NCBI RefSeq assembly: GCF_000001735.4
Contig: NC_003075.7
Coordinates: 9,797,001 to 9,861,000 of the forward strand
Direction of reading: 5' to 3'
DNA length: 64,000 bases
Origin: Arabidopsis thaliana
Taxonomy: Eukaryota; Streptophyta; Magnoliopsida; Brassicales; Brassicaceae
The stretch's first letter is position 1; every line of letters begins with the position of its first letter. The position numbers and the translations under genes are program-made. Shown here piece after piece: positions 34,401-47,044 of the stretch. Below the pieces are notes generated by a model. The model worked only from the letters and a program-made list of their open reading frames with translations. It did not search any database and was not told the origin of the DNA.

Positions 34401-36006
34401 ATGAATTGTCTGTTCTTGTTCATGTCCAAGAAACCAAAATCCAGAGGAAATATGGAGAAAGAGAAAAAAAACATAAGAGGAAGAGAGTTCTTGCAAAAGT
34501 CAGCTCCAGAATTAACGACGAGAAAGACAACTTTGTCGTTCAATCTCCCAACACCAAGATCTCTGCCATCTCCAACGAGTATCAAAGACTTGTACACAGA
34601 CAGAGAACAAAATCAAAATCAAAACCTGAGGGTTTTTTCTTTCAAGGAACTGAGTGACGCCACTTGTGAGTTTAGCAGGAAGCTAAAGATCGGAGAAGGT
34701 GGCTTTGGTAGTGTCTATAAAGCCACCATTAACAATCCCACCGTAGGAGATTCTCATTCTTCTCCACTTACCGTAGCCGTTAAGAAACTCAATAGACAAA
34801 GTCTACAGGTATGCGAAAGTTTATGATTTTTTTTGTGATTGAATTGCAAATAGATTAGAACTGTAACCAAGGAACTACAAATTTCAGAGATTTGTTTGTT
34901 TGTTGAATAATGTAGAAAAATGTTTGATCTTGAATATTATTATGTGATCCTCTGTTTTGTAATGAAAAGGGTCACAAGCAATGGCTAGCAGAGGTTCACT
35001 TTTTGGGAGTGGTGAATCACCCTAACGTTGTGAGGCTCTTAGGGTATTGCTCAGAGGACAGAGAGAGACTTTTGGTTTACGAGTTGATGTCTAATCGCAG
35101 CTTGGAGGATCATCTCTTCACTCTAAGAACCTTAACGTTGTCGTGGAAACAAAGGCTCGAGATCATGCTTGGTGCAGCTCAAGGATTGGCTTATTTGCAC
35201 GAAATCCAGGTGATTTTGAATCTTAAAAACCTTTTGATGGTTTTATCCGTAACTAGGCCTAAAGAAACTTTATATATAAGCAGATCACGGATCTTTTTTC
35301 TATACCGTATCAAACAAGCTGGAATGAACCAAAACTGAATTAGCACTAACTAGAGACATCATGTGTCACTTTTTGGGGGTAGGTAATATACAGAGACTTC
35401 AAATCATCAAATGTGCTATTAAATGAAGAATTCCATCCGAAATTATCCGATTTTGGTCTCGCTAGAGAAGGTCCCGAAGGAGACAATACTCACGTTACAA
35501 CCGCAGTAAGTAACATTTTTTTCCTTCCTTCCTTAGAAATTTTGAAGTTTAATTAGTTTCTTCATCCGCAAGTAACAGTTTTTTTTCTTGTTTCTTGATT
35601 CTATTAAAAGAGAGTTGGAACAGACGGCTATGCCGCTCCCGAGTATGTAATAACCGGTCACCTCAAGACACATTGCGATGTATATAGCTTTGGAGTTGTT
35701 TTGTACGAAATTATCACTGGTCGTCGCACATTGGAACGAATGAAACCTTTAGCTGAACAAAAGCTTCTAGAATGGGTCAAAAAATATCCTATTAATAGCA
35801 AAAGATTCAAAATGATCGTTGACTCCAAGCTATGCAATAAGTATCCAATTGCTATGGTCAGGAGAGTGGCTAAATTGGCTGATCATTGTGTGAACAAGAT
35901 CGATAAAGAAAGACCTACCATGGCCTTTGTCGTCGAAAGTCTTACGAATATCATTGAGGAATCAAATTCTGAAGATATGGGAAGTTCTGTTGGCATTAGA
36001 GGCTAG
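34401..36006 (+). CDS. PBL20: Receptor-like cytoplasmic kinase VII (PBL20)
   Basis: Four exons (34401-34808, 34970-35209, 35383-35505, 35611-36006) join to 388 codons. RLCK-VII (PBS1-like) kinases relay signals from pattern-recognition receptors. The basic N-terminal region is about 75 residues. The kinase domain has a glycine loop [10 protein letters not shown] (98-107), VAVK lysine K128, catalytic loop YRDFKSSN with R220/D221, and D239-F-G. The activation segment [18 protein letters not shown] is intact, so an active RD kinase is expected. The N-terminus MNC has no Gly2, so myristoylation seen in many RLCKs is unlikely, leaving Cys3 for possible S-acylation. The C-terminal tail is short for subfamily VII. 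At4g17660 is the likely locus. Confidence 0.9.
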
Positions 36007-36947
36007 AGGATTAGTGTTTTTTTTTGAAGAGTAGAGAATATATGTATGAAAAGAAGCCCAAGTAATAATATTAAAGCCCATTAACCAGAAAGTTTGTGTT
36101 GGTCAAACATTCTTAATACAAAGTTGTGAATAACAAAATCCTATCTTTGTGACTTGTGAGTTATAGAAACCAGGAGTAGGAGATGAATGTTAAATTCTTA
36201 ATACAAAGTTGACAAACCTTGTAAATCTTTGAAAAGAGTTTATGGAAAAAGAAAATTGTACTGCTCTTTAAATGGAAAAACAAAAAAGAGTTGTACTGCA
36301 CAAATGATATCAAAGAACATGCGCAGAAAAAGATGTCTTTTGATATCCCATTATATTATTCCTATGAGTCATGACATCAAACCTACCCCAATAAGAAGAA
36401 TTGATACCATTACTTACACCAAATTTATTTCGAATCATAAATTTTTAACCACATTTATAATTCAACAATGAGAATTTCTAAATAATAGGTGAATTATTTA
36501 TTATCATTATAATATTAATTTGTACATTTTCATTACAATCCCATCATTCCAAAATAAGAGAACAGTCAGGCTGATGATGTTCATAATACATACATATTTT
36601 CATTCACATTAAAAAAAAGAAAAAAGATTTACCAAATTCACATAGACGTTTTGGCCATAGTTTTCTTGTACCCAAAATTGCATATATATATTTTTCTTCA
36701 AGAAAAACAAAACTAATAAACATGAAAATAAAACAAAGAAAGGACAAACCCTTTAAAAAAGAGAGGTTTCTTCGCTTTTTTTTTTTTCTTTTTCCCTAAC
36801 CATTTTTTTTTTGGTTTAGTATTCAAATTCAAACTAAAGAAAGATCTTTAGATGAAGAAAAAACCCATAAATCCATTAACTAGCTTTTACAGCAATATGA
36901 GCGTTAATGGATTCTCTATCTCCCTTTTTTTCCTTTATAACTTTAAA
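36007..36947. other. Intergenic between convergent PBL20 and FLZ genes
   Basis: Two convergent 3' flanks. It contains A/T-rich sequence, a T-run (about 36775-36815) and no supported reading frame beyond UTR. Confidence 0.5.
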
Positions 36948-37663
36948 TTAGGCAGCAGCAACAGTTCCAGTGCGGAAAGCATAGTTACGAGATCTAGTTG
37001 GAGAAGAAGAAGAGCTTCGCTTTTCATTTCTTCTCATAGCTTTCACAGATGTAGACAGACTCTGTTTCTTCTCTTTTGCTTCGTCTCTTTCTATCTGTTC
37101 TTCTCTACACTCTTCACTACAGAACGGTGTGTCTCCTCTGTTTTAACACAAACATTTGAAATCATCAGACACAAATTATATAGATCATACACGATTCTTA
37201 ATCCACAAGGCAAATCAGAATTAGGGTTTCTTCTTTTGTTGACTAAAATATCAAAACTTTATTAAGCAAACCAAAACCTAATCGTTACAGTAATCAAATT
37301 TCTTAGCTTACATAGCAAATGATAATCTGGGTATGTTTCAAAAAGAAAATAAGATCTAGAACAAAGGAAGTACCTGTACATGAAGATGTCTCTGTTATCA
37401 CCAAGACGTTTCTTGCAGAGGAAGCAAGAGTCCAAGAAATGAGGCTGTCCATAACCGTAATAGCTATTGTCGAATCTAAAATCATGAAATTTTCCAGATC
37501 TGGGAGATGAAACAGAGTACTGATGATGATGATGGTTATAATAATAACTCTGAGGATAGTTGTAACAAGAAGGACTTGAAACTCCAGCTTCCATCTCAGA
37601 TAAAGAAACAAAACCATCGTCTTCTTCTTCTATGAAATAAGGCTTTCTCATCGAAACCTCCAT
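36948..37663 (-). CDS. FCS-like zinc finger (FLZ/DUF581) protein
   Basis: Two exons, complement 37374-37663 and 36948-37137, join to 159 codons starting MEVSMRKPYF. FLZ proteins are plant adaptors that bind SnRK1 subunits and link energy and stress signalling. The FLZ zinc finger spans about residues 74-120. It starts PHFLDSC(80)FLC(83) and ends PFC(103)SEEC(107)REEQIE, with the Cx2C-x19-CSx2C spacing and the Phe-Cys-Ser signature. The N-terminus is His/Tyr/Ser-rich and disordered. The C-terminus is Lys/Arg/Ser-rich. The intron falls inside the zinc finger, as in other family members. The open frame continues upstream of the ATG, but the first Met in good context is MEVSM. I believe this is At4g17670 (FLZ2); the symbol is not certain. 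Confidence 0.87.
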
Positions 37664-40600
37664 TTTTTTCTGAATCTTGTCTTTTTTTGTTCTTATTTGG
37701 ACAGAGATAGAGAGAGAGGTTTGGTGTGGAGGAGATTTGTGAGAAGATGGAGTTTGGTTTTTATAGGAATAGAGAAGGACAGGTTTGATTCTGGTTAAGA
37801 GAGAGAATCTATTGGCTTCTTGTTTTTGCAATACCGCTTTTTTCCTTAATCGAATTTCTTTAATAATTTTAACTACCTAACCATTACATTATGAAGAGGA
37901 ATAATTGAGCCACTAGTATATAATTAAGCATTTTCTTATGAATCAAATTACTTATTTCACTTGTGTATAATAGTGTAAGGCTCTTTTCTATAGAAACACT
38001 ATGTAGAAAAAAAATATCTAGTGACTTAAACAGCAATGCAAAACTGAACCAAAACGATTGAATCAAATTTTAATCTAAGAAAAATAGATATACGAAAAAT
38101 ACCTAAAATTTAAAACCGGCCAAAAAAAAAGACAATGACTAGAAACAAACTTGATTTTCATAAGAAAGTTTCAGTTAAATTACATTGTCATTGACCCACA
38201 TCAACTATGTATAATATATGCTATTATAAGCTACACCTTTTTTTATGATCTTAAAAAACACTAAAATAAATAACACTAAGATTTGTTGTCTAATCAATAC
38301 TACTAGAATTAATAACATCATTAACCTAGACGGTATTATTATAACTATCAATTAGTATAAAACTGGAATAAAATTCTTTGGAAAATGGCAATATTGTTGT
38401 TGAAGCTAAGAACAAAGGGCATAAACGTAATAGCAAAAACCACTGCAAAGAAAATCTTCGAAACGGTTCCATAAAACATGGGTCCCATCCGCACTTGGAC
38501 GTTAAAGAAAGTCATTGGATCGTGGGGTCCACGAGCGCGTGAGATTGCGCGTTACGTAATATCTACACAGACCACCACCACTTGTGTCTTTTCTTTATTG
38601 GCAAGGACAACACTTTAAATTATTAATAGAACATATACGACGTCGTTTTCTCCCTTTTTTAGGTTCTTTATTTCTTGTGATGAATGACGTTTTTGCAAAG
38701 ACTTTGGAAAAAAGCTCTGTGACGACTCCGCACTCAACATTTTCAAAAATCAAAATTACTTTTAGGCTTTTTAGCTTGTCAATCAAAAGCTTAATTTGAT
38801 TTTAACATGTAAATTCGCCATTTTTTCCTCACACTTTTAACTTGTAAATAGGAAGAATATCAGGTTTAAAAAACAATGTTTTGCAATTTCCATGCCAAAA
38901 GTCTCATGACATTTCGTTATTTACTTCTATTAGTGAGTGCTATTTCAAATGGAAAAAACGAAAAGATACAAGTATACAACTATGTCATCAAAAAAATTTT
39001 ATATGTGTAAGAAATGTAAAACATCTGACATCATGGAAATTGATGGAGTGATTTTATGTTATGTGAGAACAGGGTTTGGTTTTGATAATACTCCATGGTT
39101 AAACAATACCAGTAACAACAACTAAACATACATTAATTGTTGTTGGACTTCCTTGGAAACAATAATAACAAAGGAGCCTCCTTGAAGTGTGAAACACGCG
39201 CCTAAAGGATGCGTGTAAGCGATTATTAAAACTAGTAAACGTCGTACACTTGCGCAAGGCTCGGAAGTTCCCAAAGTCTTACCCCACCTGTCCCTTTAAA
39301 GTCTTCTTCTTGTATTTTTTTTTTTTAATATGAGTTTCGAATAAATTTCACTCCATACTTTAATATGAAGAATTTCAAAGTTTTATAGTTCGGTATTTGA
39401 TAAATTAGCCTTCAATGATACATAATATGAAGCGCCTTCAACAATTATATTAGTTGTGTGTAATGTCTCCAGTGAATTATTATTATACAATTCTGATGCT
39501 GCTTATTATTTTTTCTGGTCACGACGTTTTTCATTTTCAATAATATGTCTAAATATCTATGGAACCACGTCACTCTCAGCCATTTTAAATTGTTATAAAT
39601 ATTTTATTTTCCCTCAATTGAGTCATTTCCAGATTCTGCTTCGTCGCTCTCTTTCTCTCCTGTCATTTCTCTGCATTTTTAAATGTAAATTATTTCTCAA
39701 CTGCATAAATCCTGTGGCCCCATATTTCCTAGCCCATAGGATTGGGAGGTCCCAATTCCCTTTTCTTAAGCTGCTTATTTACGTGTCATTGCCATTGCCT
39801 CTATTGGACCGTTGTTTACGTTCTTATTATTCTTAAGAAACCTATCATCTATGACTATATGTGTATGATTATTAATCGTCGATAATTTGTATAATTTGTA
39901 TAATTAGTGAAACTTATACCAGGAATGTGTGAACAAAATGCTGTGATGTTTGTTTACAGTACCAATTATTTTGAGTTTTTTTTTTCCTCGACGAAATACG
40001 GTCTAGTATGTGAATGTGTTGCCATAGCAAGAAAAAACAAATGTTGAATTTATAAGGTTGATTTTTAATTATTATTTAAGGGAATCAGACAATGTATTAC
40101 ATTCGTTGGTTCACTATATATTTGTATAAAATGCTGTAGTGGTTGAACGACCAAGTATTAAGAAAACAAACATAAACAATAAGTTTGTTTAAAATGTATG
40201 AATGACTAATTTGTTGCTTATGTATCTTAACAAAACCTTTTTTTTGGGTGCTAATGATCATTCATGCCCGGTTTTGTTTTCAATGGGGTGCCTTGTTGAG
40301 TTTATTTCTTTTTGTCACTCTTCCGTTGAGTCTTTTATAAGAGTAAATAACTTCAGATAACCTAAAATCTTTAATGAAAAAATCACCCCAACATTTCTCC
40401 ATAATGTTAAATAAGTAATACTTTTTGAGAAACGAATTGAGATGCTCTAAGTTATTGATCTAACTTAGAATGTATAATTATAATAATATAAATGTCATAA
40501 TAATAAAAAATGTATTCTCTATAATAATAAAAAATGTATTCTCTATAGATTCACACGAATGACACGTGTGTCCCAGTACTTGGCATACCCTGACACGTAC

Positions 40601-43600
40601 ACCGTAAAAGAGCAGTACTTGACTACTTACCAGATCAATCTAGTGCCGTCCTTCGTTTCCAAGATGGACGGTTCACAATCTCTTATTAAACAAATCATCG
40701 TTTCTGCGTCGTACGATTCATAATTGATTATTCTGGGGTCCATTTACCGAATCTGCTCAGTCAAGTCTCCCCCTGATTTTACTCTACTTTTCTACAAGTT
40801 CTTGTCAACGTAGAAGAGAAGATTATTTATGTTTACATATATTTTAAATTTTTTATAATGTATAGACTATAGTATATATATTTTAAGTCCTGTTTTGAAT
40901 TTTTCAACAAAATTATAAGCAGGCGGTCTAATAATAATATTACACCACGTTTACTCAAAATAATTTTATGAAAGAAGTCTTATATTCAACACGACATCAA
41001 TATAGTATCAAAGTAATATTTAGTTTGAAATATTTATGAATCAAAGTCTTCATCTACAAAATTTCTATATTAATAAACAACGTCTTAAGTGAGAAAATGC
41101 TATATATTTGATCTTTCTACAATACCATATCCATATAATATAATCCTTTACCATTTTAATTTGTTAGTGAAAGCTGTTGTATCATCCTATTTGGTTTTAT
41201 ATTCGACAGTCGGGTATTATACGATACTAGAAAAAACGATATATAACAATTCCAATCGAGTAAGTTTTGTGTATCCGTACGATAATTTGCAGACACAGTT
41301 CGTGAAACAATACTTAATGATTAAAAAATACTGTACTATTTAATCATCGAGTTTGTCACATGGGATGAGTTCAAAAAGGGAACAACATTTGTGGCACACC
41401 AGGCCACTAATTATTTATATAGATATAAAACATTGGAAACAAAAATGAAGTTTATATAATTAGCAACTTGATTATAGTATTAAGTACTTTTAATTTTAGT
41501 TTAATAACCCCAAGAACAGGCTTGTTCTTCAAGTTTGATGGAGTTTCTCAGATCATTGATTACAATAAGAGATCTAGAAGCTGCCACAAGGCAACAGTAT
41601 GTCTCCTATGTCGAAACACATCGGTTCTCGTATTAGATTCTATCCCACTTACTTTGATAAAACAATTAGATTATTTAACATAAAGCAAATTCCACTAATT
41701 ACTCATTACTTTATACTTTTCTTTTCTTAATCCCACACCTAATATTCAATTCTTAATTGTTAGTATGTACTAATAATTGTGTATAAGTAGGAGCCAGGAG
41801 GATAGCCTAAGATACTTATTTTGTCGTTTATGAATCATATTCTTGTATGAATTAGCTTATACTTAAATACTTAAATCATATTCTTGAACCACCGTATTTT
41901 ACACTCCATTTGTAGAGTATGAATATTTCATTTATGGGCCTGGGCTTTAAAATATACAGCCTATCATCAATCTCAAGTTTAGATTGAGCCGTTTGATAAT
42001 ATTCATTTGGTGTCACTGAACTTGTCATATGTACTATATGTCAACTTTATTACCTTCTCCCACCACACACACCCCACACTTGTTCTAAAAAATCCCATTT
42101 TGCTAGATCATTTTTTTATGACGATGCTGTCCGGATAAACCCCAACTCATCCGGAGATGACCAAGCCTCTTCACTATACAACAAACCCACAATGTTAAAT
42201 CACTCATACCGAAGTCCGAGACAAGAAGTCGCCCACTCGTAGCTTGACTGTTCGCAAGAGAAAACTAGCGAGTTTACAATGTAAACCCTAAATACTCGAA
42301 TTGATCTGCAAAAACTATTGAAGTAAAAAAAGTTACACTAAAATAGTTATTGATATGTCATATAAATGGATATTGCACATGATTCAGAAAATTGAATATA
42401 TTGTTTGGAAACATTGCATGGAAAAGGTTTAATTCGTTTCTAAAGATATGTGGAAAAAAAAAAAAAAAAAAAAAGATATGTGAAATATAATTAGAGTTTT
42501 CAAGTGATATTTTCTAAAACATATCATAATTCAGAACATCAAACTGACAGTGTGTTACTTTTCTTAAACCATGACGGTCGAAAGATCAACCAAAATAGTT
42601 GAGAGAAAAAAGTTGAAATCTTTCCCTGCGATTTCAATCATAACTAACCCTTGTAAATGTTTTAAATGATACAAGTTCTTCACATGCATAAAAATTTTGT
42701 ATGGTTTTTGAATGAGACTTTCTATTTAAAAATATTCTTCATCACATAGCATAACATATATATATATATATATAATTGATAAATTTGCCTAATTACACTG
42801 AATCCTGACACTGATTACCAATCAAAGCAAACTGTGAACGTGTTCATATAAGTGATCCTTTTCTCTTTGTTTTGGTATGTCTACACGTATACTAATAGAA
42901 AAAGTAGATGAATAATTAAGTAGATGGCTCCAAATGCTGCATCATATCGTTTATTGAGGGACACAGGAGTCACATGAATAGTTGGATCGCATTATTGTCA
43001 CGTGGAAATGACAAGTATATTGATGCAACTCATTACGAGATTTGTCTCACCGAACTAGATTTGAAGGGGAGGATCAATTCCTTTATGAAAACTATGTAAA
43101 TTAATTTTAAAATGCTGGTAATGGTAAATTGGAAATGGAAGTGTAAACTTTATAATTATGAACACCAAAAGCAGAGATTATAATAATTATGGACCGTCCC
43201 TGCGAGCCTATTCATTACTTCTCCTGCGACGCATTATACTCAAAAATTTGAAGCTAACTAATGTAACATTTTCAAAGTCCAATTCTCAATCTATGGAATA
43301 TATTATGTCTTCAAGAGCTATTATTCTAATGACGATCTATGCTAACAAATGGGATACTTGGAAACAGCATGAGCATCAGGATACTACGTGATGTCGCTAG
43401 CCACGAGGTTCTTACAATTTGATAATGGTCCCGATCAAAAGCTTAACAAAACATAAGTTAATTTCAGTTTATGTTACAAACGTAAACAACTTAAATAGAT
43501 AAAAACAAACAATAACTAAAACCTAAAAATAGGAAGCATTTCCCACATTTAAGGCCTTAACCCAACAAAACTAGAAACAACACATGTTGAGGTATACATG

Positions 43601-43691
43601 GTTTTTGAACCCATCACAATTCTTATCCTTAATTTTTTCTACACAATTTTTTATTCGTGCATATCTTCATAATCCATAATATTCTAATTAA
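37664..43691. other. Long gene-poor region
   Basis: About 6 kb with no gene I can support. Scattered open frames of 60-126 codons have no recognisable domain. 38450-38580 is locally GC-richer and lies in the promoter of the minus-strand FLZ gene. 40555-40800 is another GC-richer island with ACACGTGT and GACACGT words. 41470-41690 has coding-like composition without an intact frame. 42756-42774 is a (TA)n tract and 42451-42475 is an A-rich run. Confidence 0.5.
40497..40547. repeat. 24-bp tandem duplication
   Basis: The unit AATAATAAAAAATGTATTCT plus CTAT occurs twice, head to tail and identical; probably replication slippage. Confidence 0.8.
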
Positions 43692-45607
43692 CTAGATTAT
43701 AACCCGCACATATGTGCGAGGTTTCAATTTTAAGAAATGTATTGAAATACATTTTTAGTGAAAGATATTATAGTTTGTAAATTATAATAAGCATAGAAAA
43801 GTATATAGTGTTATTTATGATAAAATAGATATTTTATTAATTTATATTATTTATATTTTATTTGTATTTTGCATAGTAAATAGGATTTTTGGATTTGTTT
43901 CGATTTGGCGGAATAATATAGAGATATTTGGAAAAATCTGTGTACTTTTGTTAGTTTGATGTATATATAAATTGATTGTTTTTGTTTAAAATTTGATCAA
44001 TTAGATTATATAATGTAAAATTTACTCTGTGGTACACTGTTGGTCGATTTTTCTTGTAACTAAAAATTCAAATTTTAAGATATAGTTATTTTGTAAATAT
44101 TGTTTATATTGTTTAATGTTTAAGATTGTATAATTATGTTATAATTATTAACTAAGATTTCACTCATAGATTATCGTCCCATATTAATATCAACCCAAAC
44201 TCGTTCCACCATATAACTTCATTCCGTAAAATGAAAAATTATTTTGTTATTTTTAAATATTGTTATTGTAATATATAAAAAATCGAGAGATTGACATGTG
44301 GTACATCTTCGATTAATATATTTAAAAATAATTTGCGATTTATAAATTTATGATATTGTAGTATATAAAACCGATTTTTAGTGTATACCTTTCAATAAAA
44401 TAGAGTTTTTATAATTAAAGTATAATAGTATTTGGTTTTTATATGGTTAGGTAATAGTATTTGGTTTATTATAAACTAATAAATTTGTTGATTTTAGTTA
44501 AAAATAAAAAATCAAATTAAGTAATATTTGTTTTGTTTATTTTTAAGATTGTATAACTATCATCTATTTTCTTGTAATCTAATGTTGATCCTGAAAGAAA
44601 AATCCATAAGAATACGCATAAATGGATAGTAATATTAGGAGATAAATATCATTAGAACATGAAGTAATTTACTTATGAATCTCTATCTATTGTTCGAAAT
44701 AATCGATATTCTATATTGATTGTGAGGCAATGTGAATGTATGCATAACATTTATAATTATAAGAGATAGATTGTATGCAAAATTAGATTTTAATTTGGAT
44801 TCAATCTTAGCTTTACTGAAAAAACTAAGATTATACACTTGTAGTTTGATTGTTAATTTAAGACTTTCACCTGTAGTATACCATCTTGTATTAATATCGA
44901 TCTAAACCCGTCAATTTTACGATTTTCCAGCTTGTTAAAAATTGAATCACATCATACACATAAAAAATCTAATATCTTATTAATTATTGTAGTATATAAG
45001 ATTATAATTTTTTAATATAATATGTATAAAATTGAATATAAATATTTCAAATTATGACCTGTTAACTCAGTAGAAAGTTTTCTTAAATCTATTTTCACCC
45101 GTTATAATATTTTTCATGTATTGAACAGTTTATATTCGTTTTTAAAAATTCAAATTATGGCATATGCGAAAAAACTCTAATTATTTTTTTATAATGATGA
45201 TATTATTTTTTCGCAAAAATAGAATCATATAAAGATGAGAAGTGAACTATAATAATTAATAAAAAATTAATATGATAATTTAGATATCAAATCTAATTTG
45301 TTAATTTTAATTGTTTATTTTTTTGGAAATTAATAATGTATTTCGTTTTTCTAATTAAATTAAATTAATTAAAATTTAGATATCAAATCTTATATGTTGA
45401 TTTTGATTGGTTATTGTTTTTGGAAATTAAAAATGTATTTCGTTTTTTAATTAAATTTAATTAATTAAATTAGTATTTGACTTTTTAATCCTTAAACAGA
45501 TAAATTAATTTACTCTTTAAAATTTTATTTCTAATGGTATACCTATGTAATTATTTACAAAAAGTAAGGTTACATTTAAAATGTACTTCCCAAATAATAT
45601 AGTAAGA
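43692..45607 (-). mobile_element. Non-autonomous Helitron, both ends visible
   Basis: Read on the minus strand, the element begins at 45607 with TCTTACTATATTATTTGGG and ends at 43692 with CTAG. Ten bases before the 3' terminus is a hairpin (CGCACA TATGTGCG, at about 43706-43719). These are the hallmarks of plant Helitrons: a 5' TC, a 3' CTRR and a sub-terminal 3' hairpin. The flanking bases are A on the 5' side and T on the 3' side, the expected insertion between A and T without target duplication. At 1,916 bp it is A/T-rich and has no Rep/helicase frame, so it would depend on an autonomous partner. It resembles the ATREP class. Confidence 0.78.
45277..45470. repeat. 96-bp tandem duplication inside the Helitron
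   Basis: Two diverged copies about 96 bases apart, each starting AATTTAGATATCAAATCT and containing ATGTATTTCGTTTTT, near the Helitron 5' end. Confidence 0.7.
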
Positions 45608-45902
45608 TTTCTAACGTAAATGAATTCAATTTTAGCAATTTCTTCAAAACGTTTTCTGAAAAAAAAAGCGAAGAATATCCAAAAGAAAGAAAGTAAACGA
45701 AGATGTCAAAACGAAAAAAATGCCACTACATGTGGCTATGTCCTATGTACATCATCAACTATATATAATTCAAATCTCATTTTCAATCTTTATTTTTGCC
45801 TATAGAAAACGTCCTTTTTCTGTACTGTTGTCTTGTTTGTTGCTTAGATCTGGATGGACCCATGGGCCTATAACGGGCCTATCAATTAAATACTCATCAT
45901 CA

Positions 45903-47044
45903 TCAAAATAAAACTTCGACACCGGAAGTCTTCACGGCGAGGCAAATCGGACAGACTCGCACTGCTCCGACGTCGCATCCATTACAAAGAATCAAATGTT
46001 GACACGGCAATGCCATCACCGTCGCAGATTTCCGCCGGCAAATCCTACAACTTGGTCCGATCAATTCGATCCGCTCCGGATCCACGTAAACCGATTCAGC
46101 GTCCTCTGCTTCTTCCGCGTCTCCGCCGTCTTCTCCGAACGTACTCTGTTTCGCCGCCGTATCTAGGCGGTTAGCTATGGCTTGTTGGAGATGAGCATGT
46201 AACGAGGACACCTCAGCTTCCCGCGTCGCCGCTCTTAACTGCCAGTTTCGCGCCTCTTCCACGATGTGAGCTACACGCGCTTCTAGCTCAGCGTGACGGC
46301 GCGTGGCTTTCTCCAACTCCGCTTCTTTTTTTCTCAATTTCCGTCCGACTATCTCCTCCGCAGCGCACAATAACTCTACGTAGCGTCTCTCTCTGTTATC
46401 CGCTAACGTACGCCGCAACTCTTCACCCTGCAAAATCAAATTATCAACACAAAGAAAAAACAAACCAAACCACATTTTAGGTCGAGTTTAATAAGACACC
46501 TGAGTCTGAATGAATCTGTCTAGTTCATCTCTTTGCCGTTTAATCTTTCCGGTAACATCTCCGGGAAGAGAAGAAAAAAACTGTTGTTGATTCTGTGACT
46601 GATCATGAAATAATCGAAGACCAGTGGAAACCACGTTAGGCGTTTTCTGCAACAACTCGGTTATATCAATAACTTGCGACGGTTTTGGAGGTGGAGGGTT
46701 CATCAGAGCCGATGAATAAACTTCTCTTGATCGTTTTCTTGAATCAACCCCTGTTTCAAAAACGGTGATGATTGAATGGAATTGAAGGAAAAAATTTGGA
46801 AACGATATGGGAATAATGAGAAGAGAGACCAGCTTTGGTGAAATTAGTGAAAGGAGTGTCTTGAGGCTGCAACGAACAATCACTAGCTTCTTGTCCGTTA
46901 CTGTTCAATAAATTTTCATAAGAAATTGAAAACATCACATACATAATAAATACACAGGGCGTATACTATTACTATATGATTATATGAAGATTTTTACCTG
47001 TTGTTGAAGAAGAAACGTGAAGGATGCTGAGCTTGAATCGCCAT
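45903..47044 (-). CDS. BOI-type RING E3 ligase (S-ribonuclease-binding-protein family)
   Basis: Four exons, complement 46998-47044, 46830-46900, 46500-46750 and 45903-46427, join to 297 codons starting MAIQAQHPSRFFFNN. BOI/BRG proteins are ubiquitin ligases that bind transcription factors and DELLA proteins and restrain cell death and gibberellin responses. The middle (about 95-215) is a long Glu/Arg/Ala-rich coiled coil. It contains the family's WQ region (ARNWQLRAATREAEV). The extreme C-terminus is the RING: C250, C253, C265, H267, C271, C274, C282, C285. It ends in a short hydrophobic tail (VEVLF). All zinc ligands are present. At4g17680 is the likely locus. Confidence 0.9.

Noticed and set aside
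39456..39836. 126-codon open frame in the gene desert
   Set aside because: Hydrophobic, Leu/Ser/Tyr-biased translation of T-rich DNA; no domain, promoter or splice context.
41468..41683. Possible retrotransposon polyprotein remnant
   Set aside because: Composition is coding-like but neither strand gives a motif I can name (no protease, integrase, RT or RNase H signature).
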